A DNA stretch of 21,474 nucleotides from an uncultured Dorea sp. (GTDB lineage: Bacteria; Bacillota; Clostridia; Lachnospirales; Lachnospiraceae). The stretch spans positions 7,561 to 29,034 of the forward strand of contig CAJTUQ010000027.1 in NCBI GenBank assembly GCA_910579335.1, written 5' to 3'. The notes under the pieces are model-generated. The model was not told the DNA's origin and ran no database searches. It worked only from the letters and a program-made list of their open reading frames with translations. Of this stretch, positions 16,056-21,474 are shown one piece after another (position 1 is the stretch's first letter; the number at the start of each line of letters is the position of its first letter). The position numbers were made by a program, and so were the translations under genes.

Positions 16056-17417
16056 ATGAAAAGACGTTTCTTACAGACGCTCATCACAACATTTGTGATG
16101 AGTTCTTTAATTGTAACGCCTGTTCTGGCTACACCTCAGGACGATGTAAAGTCGCTTGAACAAAAGAAAAGTCAGGCAGAAGCGCAGGCGAACAATGTCA
16201 ACAATGAGCTGGTAGGACTTCTTGTGGATTATGATGCATTGCAGAAGGATATGCAGACACAGGAGCAGAGAATCAATGATGCGGAAAGCGACCTCAATGA
16301 TGCGAAGGCGAAAGAGAAGCAGCAGTATGAGGATATGAAGCTTCGCATTAAATATATGTATGAAGAAGGAAATACAGGTTTTCTCTCCACGCTTATCCGC
16401 GCCGAATCTTACACGGATTTGGTGAGTAAGGCAGAGTATGTGCAGAAGGTGCATGACTATGACCGTAAGATGCTGGACGAGTACGTGGAGACGAAGAACG
16501 AAGTCGCGGACTTGAAGGACAATCTGGAGGAAGGCCAGGCAGAGATGCAGGCGTTGTCGGACGAGATGGTAGTGCAGAAGGAGAACCTTGAGACTACATT
16601 GACGCAGATGCGAAGCCAGATTGAGGACTTTGACAGCCAGCTGATACAGGCAAAAGAAGAAGCGGCCGAAGAACTGCGGCGCATTGAGGAAGAGCAGAGG
16701 GCAGCGGAAGCTGCGGAGGCGGCTGCAAGGGAAGAGCAGGCTGCAGCGGAGGCTGCGGAAGCGGCCCGGCAGCAGGCGCAGGAGGATGCGCAGGAAGAAT
16801 CCGGCGGAGAACAAGGGGATCAGGCTGCACCTGATTCACCGGACGTATCTGAGGATCAAAGCGAAGAATCCGGTGAAAAGCCGGCGAAACCGTCAGGCGG
16901 CGGAACAGACGGAAAAGAGGATAAGGATAAAGACAAGGACGACGATAAAGATAAAGTCGGCGATAAAGACAAAGATGACGATAAAAAGCCGGATAATGAC
17001 AGCAAGAAAGAAGATGACGATAAAGAGGATGCCGGCACGTCCGGCAAACCGAGTAATGCTTCGTTAGGACAGCAGATTGCTGACATGGGCTGCAACTATA
17101 TTGGAAATAAATATGTATACGGAGGCAGCAGCTTAACCAACGGAATCGACTGCTCAGGATTTGTTCAGCAGATACATAAAAAATTCGGCATCTCTACGCC
17201 GAGAACGTCGGGTGCGATTCGTGGCAAAGGGAAGGCCGTGAGCTATGCGGACAGGATGCCTGGAGATGTTATCTGTTACAGCGGACATGTGGCTATTTAC
17301 ATAGGAAATAATAAAATTGTCCACGCTTCTAACAGTGCGCCATACCCGAAGGGCGGAATCAAGATTTCATCGCCGGCGAATTATCGTACTGTGCTGGCAG
17401 TAAGAAGATATTGGTAA
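16056..17417 (+). CDS. Secreted NlpC/P60 peptidoglycan hydrolase with coiled coil and acidic-basic linker
   Basis: This 453-residue paralogue of the preceding gene has the same plan. A signal peptide (residues 1 to about 26, ending PVLA-T) leads into a long coiled coil with KQQYEDMKLRIKYMYEEG. An Ala/Glu/Gln-rich helix follows, then a highly charged linker built from repeated KDKDDDK-like units (about residues 285-330). The NlpC/P60 domain spans about 345-453, with C366 in IDCSGFV, H411 in GHVAIYIG and H423 in IVHAS. It is expected to cut peptidoglycan stem peptides outside the cell. The linker differs sharply from the Ser/Gly/Asn-rich one of its neighbour, which suggests different wall location or control. 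ATG 16056 was chosen over 16044 because MKRRF aligns with the MKRF start of the paralogue and because a GGGTGAAG ribosome binding site lies just before it. Confidence 0.9.
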   Translation: MKRRFLQTLITTFVMSSLIVTPVLATPQDDVKSLEQKKSQAEAQANNVNNELVGLLVDYDALQKDMQTQEQRINDAESDLNDAKAKEKQQYEDMKLRIKYMYEEGNTGFLSTLIRAESYTDLVSKAEYVQKVHDYDRKMLDEYVETKNEVADLKDNLEEGQAEMQALSDEMVVQKENLETTLTQMRSQIEDFDSQLIQAKEEAAEELRRIEEEQRAAEAAEAAAREEQAAAEAAEAARQQAQEDAQEESGGEQGDQAAPDSPDVSEDQSEESGEKPAKPSGGGTDGKEDKDKDKDDDKDKVGDKDKDDDKKPDNDSKKEDDDKEDAGTSGKPSNASLGQQIADMGCNYIGNKYVYGGSSLTNGIDCSGFVQQIHKKFGISTPRTSGAIRGKGKAVSYADRMPGDVICYSGHVAIYIGNNKIVHASNSAPYPKGGIKISSPANYRTVLAVRRYW

Positions 17418-17463
17418 TACACGGCGGCATATAGCAAAAAAGTTGTATATTATATAGGAACAC

Positions 17464-17494
17464 AAAAAGCAGGTCAGGAATGTCCTGCTTTTAT
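17464..17494 (+). terminator. Intrinsic terminator after second NlpC/P60 gene
   Basis: AAAAGCAGG (17465-17473) pairs with CCTGCTTTT (17484-17492) around a 10-nt loop that can itself pair in part (CAGGA with TCCTG). A T-rich tail follows. Confidence 0.8.
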
Positions 17495-17534
17495 ATATTG
17501 CTTTTTTTATTGGCTTATATTTCCTGCAAAAGAC

Positions 17535-17563
17535 TTGAAATCAGAGTATGATTGTGCTATCAT
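17535..17563 (+). promoter_or_regulatory. Sigma-A promoter for rpsB-tsf operon
   Basis: TTGAAA (17535-17540) and TATCAT (17558-17563) are separated by 17 nt. The predicted transcript has a leader of about 107 nt before rpsB. Confidence 0.65.
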
Positions 17564-17676
17564 TGTTCTGTTACAATAAACACGCATATGTTTGCCGGAG
17601 ACGGTGCTGGATCTTGGTTAGACTAGTTTCAAAGGCTTATGCTTATGCGGAAGAAAAACCAATGGAGGGAAATAAT

Positions 17677-18423
17677 ATGAGCGTTATTTCAATGAAACAG
17701 CTTTTAGAAGCGGGTGTTCATTTCGGACATCAGACAAGAAGATGGAACCCTAAGATGGCTCCGTACATTTACACAGAGAGAAATGGTATCTACATTATTG
17801 ATTTGCAGAAATCCGTAGGTAAGGTTGACGAGGCTTATCAGGCAGTGGCTGATGTGGCGGCAGAGGGCGGCACGATTTTGTTTGTAGGAACAAAGAAGCA
17901 GGCGCAGGATGCAATCAAGACTGAGGCTGAACGCTGTGGAATGTATTATGTAAATGAGAGATGGTTAGGCGGTATGCTTACCAACTTTAAGACAATTAAG
18001 AGCAGAATTGCACGTCTTAAGGATATTGAGAGAATGTCAGAGGACGGCACGTTTGATGTTCTTCCTAAAAAAGAGGTTATCCAGCTTAAAAAAGAGTGGG
18101 AAAAGCTTGAAAAGAACCTCGGCGGAATTAAGGATATGAAGAAGATTCCGGACGCTATCTTTGTAGTAGATCCTAAAAAAGAGAGAATCTGTGTGCAGGA
18201 GGCTCATTCGCTTGGAATTACTTTGATTGGTATTGCCGATACGAACTGTGACCCGGAGGAGCTGGACTATGTAATTCCGGGTAATGATGATGCAATCCGC
18301 GCAGTTAAGCTTATTGTTTCTAAGATGGCTGATGCGGTTGTAGAAGCAAACCAGGGAATGACAGGCGACGATGAGGCATATTATGATGAGGCAGCAGAAG
18401 AAGAGGCTGTTGTTGAAGAGTAA
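17677..18423 (+). CDS. rpsB: 30S ribosomal protein S2
   Basis: This 248-residue protein is a component of the small ribosomal subunit. It carries the hallmark start MSVISMKQLLEAGVHFGHQT, the RRWNPKMAPYIYTERNGI stretch, the FVGTKKQAQ loop, YYVNERWLGGMLTNF, and IFVVDPKKE followed by GIADTNCDP. The acidic C-terminal tail (EAAEEEAVVEE) is common in clostridial S2. ATG 17677 is preceded by GGAGGGA; the open frame running upstream to 17548 is the leader, not protein. The tsf gene follows after 30 nt with its own ribosome binding site, the standard bacterial order. Confidence 0.97.
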   Translation: MSVISMKQLLEAGVHFGHQTRRWNPKMAPYIYTERNGIYIIDLQKSVGKVDEAYQAVADVAAEGGTILFVGTKKQAQDAIKTEAERCGMYYVNERWLGGMLTNFKTIKSRIARLKDIERMSEDGTFDVLPKKEVIQLKKEWEKLEKNLGGIKDMKKIPDAIFVVDPKKERICVQEAHSLGITLIGIADTNCDPEELDYVIPGNDDAIRAVKLIVSKMADAVVEANQGMTGDDEAYYDEAAEEEAVVEE

Positions 18424-18453
18424 GAAGTGCAAGCAGTTTAGGAGGAAGATAAA

Positions 18454-19346
<893 letters not shown>

Positions 19347-19377
19347 GGCGAAGTTTGCCTGGTTATTTTGAATGAAG

Positions 19378-19422
19378 AACCCCTTGTGAATGGCGGAGAA
19401 TGTCATTTGCGAGGGGTTTTGG
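19378..19422 (+). terminator. Intrinsic terminator of rpsB-tsf operon
   Basis: AACCCCT (19378-19384) pairs with AGGGGTT (19412-19418), with further partial pairing inside (GAATG with CATTT), followed by a T-run. It ends the operon straight after tsf, so pyrH and frr are not co-transcribed here. Confidence 0.8.
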
Positions 19423-19477
19423 ATTTATATAAGCTTACTTATCACAAAAATGCTGATTGGAATCCATCTTAAAGTTT

Positions 19478-19508
19478 TTGAATATTAGTCTGAATTAAGT
19501 AATATAAT
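19478..19508 (+). promoter_or_regulatory. Probable promoter for orphan nuclease-like gene
   Basis: TTGAAT (19478-19483) and a perfect TATAAT (19503-19508) are separated by 19 nt, which is longer than ideal. Transcription would begin near 19515, almost on the ATG at 19520, which supports the later start at 19562. Confidence 0.45.
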
Positions 19509-19561
19509 TGTATTAACTTATGAAATGTATAATTCAAGAAATGGAAAGGAATGGTTGTTTA

Positions 19562-20242
19562 ATGGGTCCCACAATTGATCAGTATTTAGTGGCTAATTGC
19601 TTATATATGATTGATGAATTCAATATGTTGTATAGGGGATGGGATAAGCCGGAATTGAAAATTGAGGCAGATGAAAAGTTCAATGAAATGGATATAACAG
19701 TGAGATTGGGATATCCGTTCAAACAGAATGTCCATTATACAGCAGGAGAAAGTGGTAGAATAAAGAAAGCGCAGAAAATAAATCATGATTTATATATAGG
19801 GCAAAGGGATTTTAGAATCGAGGTGAAATATTTAAAAAATTGGATAAGTTCAGCTAATACAAGAGTGGCAAGTAAAAGTTGGTCAGTGTTTCAGCAAGAT
19901 TTTGACTGGTTGATGGACGAAATAGATAATGGGAAAGGTGGAAAGGTTGCGTTTGTGATTGGTTGGTTTAATTGTGTAGATTCATTTTCACAATTAATTC
20001 AGTTGGGTACAGGCAATGGCGCTTACCCTTTGGCGGATGAAAGAAAACTGGCATATTTTCCTTTTTTAATTAAAAAGGATAAAAATGCTCCCAAGCAAAC
20101 AAAAAATTTAACATATGATTATGTGAATGCATATACAGAAAGTCCGGTAAGAATTTCGTCTGACCGAAAAGGAAAATATAGATGTATGTTTATTGGCGAG
20201 AAAGATGATAAATTCCATTTTGCCTTGTATTATGGAGAATAG
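19562..20242 (+). CDS. Orphan protein with PD-(D/E)XK-like motif, function unknown
   Basis: I do not recognise a named family. The protein is 226 residues with no signal peptide or membrane span. One stretch resembles the PD-(D/E)XK nuclease core: D76 in NHDLYIG, then E87-V-K89 in FRIEVKYLKNW, a D-x10-E-x-K spacing with hydrophobic strands around it. An acidic pair (E42, D44) upstream and many aromatic residues (FDWLMDEI, VIGWFNC) fit a compact alpha/beta fold. A nuclease role is inference only. The gene is AT-rich compared with the ribosomal operon before it and follows directly after the operon terminator, which suggests acquisition. Start 19562 is preceded by AAAGGA at 11 nt; ATG 19520 has no ribosome binding site and lies beside the predicted transcription start. 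The next genes are Phd-Doc, about 110 nt on. Confidence 0.65.
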   Translation: MGPTIDQYLVANCLYMIDEFNMLYRGWDKPELKIEADEKFNEMDITVRLGYPFKQNVHYTAGESGRIKKAQKINHDLYIGQRDFRIEVKYLKNWISSANTRVASKSWSVFQQDFDWLMDEIDNGKGGKVAFVIGWFNCVDSFSQLIQLGTGNGAYPLADERKLAYFPFLIKKDKNAPKQTKNLTYDYVNAYTESPVRISSDRKGKYRCMFIGEKDDKFHFALYYGE

Positions 20243-20306
20243 AGAATGCAAAATGATTACAAATTAAAGTCTGGCATACACTTGTGTAATTAAATAAAAA
20301 AATAGG

Positions 20307-20335
20307 TTGAATATATCCTATAAATTAAATATAAT
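20307..20335 (+). promoter_or_regulatory. Sigma-A promoter for phd-doc operon
   Basis: TTGAAT (20307-20312) and a perfect TATAAT (20330-20335) are separated by 17 nt, 20 nt before the antitoxin start. The AT-rich spacer probably carries the antitoxin operator, as is usual for Phd-type autoregulation, but no clean palindrome was found. Confidence 0.7.
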
Positions 20336-20355
20336 AAAACTATCAGGAGGTATGG

Positions 20356-20601
20356 ATGATGACAATAAATACAAATACAATGGTTTCTATTACAGAAGCA
20401 AATCAGAACTTTTCAAAAGTAGCAAGGTTAGTGGATGAGCATGGGACAGCTGTTATATTAAAAAATAATGTACCAAGATACCTTGTCATAGATTTTAGCA
20501 AAGCAGAACATGATGCTGTTGCGTCAAATGAAGATGTGTTGAGTATATCAAAACGAGTCATTGAGAAGAATAAGGAATCTTATGAGGTGCTTGCAAAATG
20601 A
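20356..20601 (+). CDS. Phd/YefM-family antitoxin
   Basis: This 81-residue protein has the Phd/YefM N-terminal DNA-binding fold: MVSITEANQNFSKVARLVDE, then a strand pair in AVILKNNVPRYLVIDF. The C-terminal tail (from about residue 55) is charged and helical, the part that in the family folds onto the toxin and blocks it. It should neutralise the Doc protein encoded next and repress its own promoter. AGGAGG lies 5 nt before ATG 20356 and 8 nt before the in-frame ATG 20359, so either start is possible. The stop overlaps the toxin start by 4 nt (ATGA), which couples translation. Confidence 0.9.
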   Translation: MMTINTNTMVSITEANQNFSKVARLVDEHGTAVILKNNVPRYLVIDFSKAEHDAVASNEDVLSISKRVIEKNKESYEVLAK

Positions 20602-20975
20602 TAAAGTTGACAAAAGAACAGATTCTATTGCTTCACACTCAGTTAATAGAGACTACCGGGGGAAGTGATGGGATTAGGGACATGGGTCTGCTTGAATCTG
20701 CATTGGAAAATCCTTTCCAATCCTATGGTGGAGAAGAATTATATCCGAGCATACAGGCAAAGGCGGCAAGACTTTGTTATGGACTGGTTAAAAATCATGC
20801 AATGATAGATGGCAATAAAAGACTGGGATGTCATACTATGTTAGTCTTTCTGGCATTAAATGGTTATGAGATGGAATATGCACAGAAAGAGCTATCAGAT
20901 TTAATCTTAGATGTAGCGGCGGACAGAAAGCAATACGAAGATATTTTACATTGGCTGTTGGTGCATCAGATGTAA
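20598..20975 (+). CDS. doc: Doc-type toxin (Fic-fold)
   Basis: This 125-residue single-domain Fic-fold protein is the size of phage P1 Doc. The Fic loop is H67-AMI-D71-G-N-K-R75, matching the Doc form HxFx(D/N)xNKR except that the usual Phe is Met69. The early motif GIRDMGLLESALENP is typical of the Doc branch. In phage P1 and related systems Doc phosphorylates EF-Tu and so halts translation until the antitoxin binds. Here that activity is inferred from motif and partner. It overlaps the antitoxin gene by 4 nt and shares its promoter. No clear terminator follows until 21328. Confidence 0.9.
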   Translation: MIKLTKEQILLLHTQLIETTGGSDGIRDMGLLESALENPFQSYGGEELYPSIQAKAARLCYGLVKNHAMIDGNKRLGCHTMLVFLALNGYEMEYAQKELSDLILDVAADRKQYEDILHWLLVHQM

Positions 20976-21046
20976 GCCAGATGGTTTAGAGCTTTTTCCG
21001 ATAAAATCTTTAAAAAAGTAATGGATAAGGATGTGTTGAAGTTTAT

Positions 21047-21177
21047 AAATTTGGGGGAAGAAACTTACCCCCCAAATTCCCCCAAATGGAAAATGGCTAT
21101 CCCCCAAATTTGAAAAATCAGAAATCGGAAATTTTAGAAAGCAAAATGAATTTTCCCCCAAAATAAAATTTGGGGGA
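21047..21177. repeat. Dispersed AAATTTGGGGG / CCCCCAAATTT motif cluster
   Basis: The motif occurs as AAATTTGGGGG at 21047-21057 and 21167-21176, and in the opposite orientation at 21068-21078, 21079-21087, 21101-21111 and 21155-21162 with small changes. Two more copies lie at 21424-21433 and 21435-21444. Copies are not evenly spaced, so this is not a CRISPR array. Confidence 0.7.
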
Positions 21178-21327
21178 TGAAGCTGAAAAGGCATTGATTC
21201 AGAACAGTCAAAAATCACCGCAAAGCCAGTAAAATACATAGTTCCGGGGATATGCGGCCGGGACAAGGAAAAGGGAAAGTTCGAAAAACAGATGAATCAG
21301 TAAACTTCTGAATGAAATTGATTCACG

Positions 21328-21370
21328 AACCCCTGAAAATCCCATAAAATGGGCATTTTCAGGGGTTTTT
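21328..21370 (+). terminator. Strong intrinsic terminator
   Basis: AACCCCTGAAAAT (21328-21340) pairs perfectly with ATTTTCAGGGGTT (21355-21367). An inner CCCAT/ATGGG stem extends the hairpin, and a T5 run ends it at 21370. The T-run is present only on the plus strand, so it ends a rightward transcript, probably phd-doc or a lost gene. Confidence 0.85.
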
Positions 21371-21474
21371 GCGTTCTAAGGAGAGGTTCATAATTTCTTT
21401 TAAATTACCGTATTTTGAGTACCAATTTGGGGGATTTTTGGGGGAAGAGTTGGGGAAAGGGGAGAAGTTTGCTT

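Larger units (their letters stand above)
20976..21474. other. Region without a confident gene
   Basis: About 500 bases contain no reading frame I would call a gene. It holds repeated T-tract/G5 and C5/A-tract motifs in both orientations, a decayed-looking frame near 21048-21303, a strong hairpin terminator (21328-21370), and an AAGGAGAGG site (21378-21386). That site is followed by an open frame running off the window edge with no standard start codon. Confidence 0.6.

Noticed and set aside
16921..17030. Tandem DNA repeat in the second hydrolase gene
   Set aside because: It is explained by the low-complexity charged linker (Asp/Lys codons) rather than a mobile or CRISPR repeat.
21047..21177. 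CRISPR array
   Set aside because: The repeated units are about 10 nt, unevenly spaced and in mixed orientation, with no cas genes in view.
20946..21266. Minus-strand open frame of 106 codons after doc
   Set aside because: It overlaps the end of doc, has no ribosome binding site, and its composition follows the C5 motifs; it looks like a shadow frame.

Overview
The window reads as chromosomal DNA of an anaerobic, low-to-mid GC Firmicute, most likely a clostridium of the Lachnospiraceae type. This is inferred from strong AGGAGG-type ribosome binding sites, sigma-A promoters with 17-nt spacers, Lys-rich Big2/FIVAR surface proteins, a CwlO/PcsB-like pair of NlpC/P60 hydrolases, and a two-subunit bacterial GltB/GltD. 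I cannot name the genus from sequence alone.

Layout, left to right. Bases 1-2063 hold two tandem surface-protein genes with near-identical Lys-rich Big2 tails; the first is cut by the window edge. A family 2 glycosyltransferase (2144-3262) follows. Bases 3391-6197 hold housekeeping and small genes: thioredoxin, a conserved HExxH protein of unknown function, a tRNA-dihydrouridine synthase and a YbaK/ProX-type aminoacyl-tRNA deacylase. A bidirectional terminator near 6202-6230 separates these from the only convincing minus-strand gene, a PF06541 membrane protein with a long coiled-coil tail. Next come a CPBP-family membrane protease and the gltB-gltD operon for NADPH glutamate synthase (8489-14539). 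Two paralogous secreted cell-wall hydrolases (14665-17417) share a signal peptide, coiled coil and NlpC/P60 design. The ribosomal operon rpsB-tsf (17677-19346) follows.

The most striking point is in tsf. The reading frame of this normally essential elongation factor is broken near 19071. The first two thirds lie in one frame and the conserved C-terminal third resumes in another, and about ten conserved codons appear to be missing at the junction, which fits a deletion of roughly 28 nt. It is either a sequence or assembly defect or a real and very unusual lesion.

After tsf the usual Firmicute continuation (pyrH, frr) is absent. Instead there is an AT-rich accessory segment: an orphan protein with a PD-(D/E)XK-like nuclease motif (19562-20242), a Phd-Doc toxin-antitoxin pair (20356-20975), and about 500 bases without a confident gene. 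That last stretch carries repeated T-tract/G5 and C5/A-tract motifs in both orientations, a decayed-looking reading frame and a very strong hairpin terminator. Known Doc enzymes inactivate EF-Tu, the partner of EF-Ts, so a Doc toxin beside a damaged tsf deserves a second look, though the link may be coincidence.
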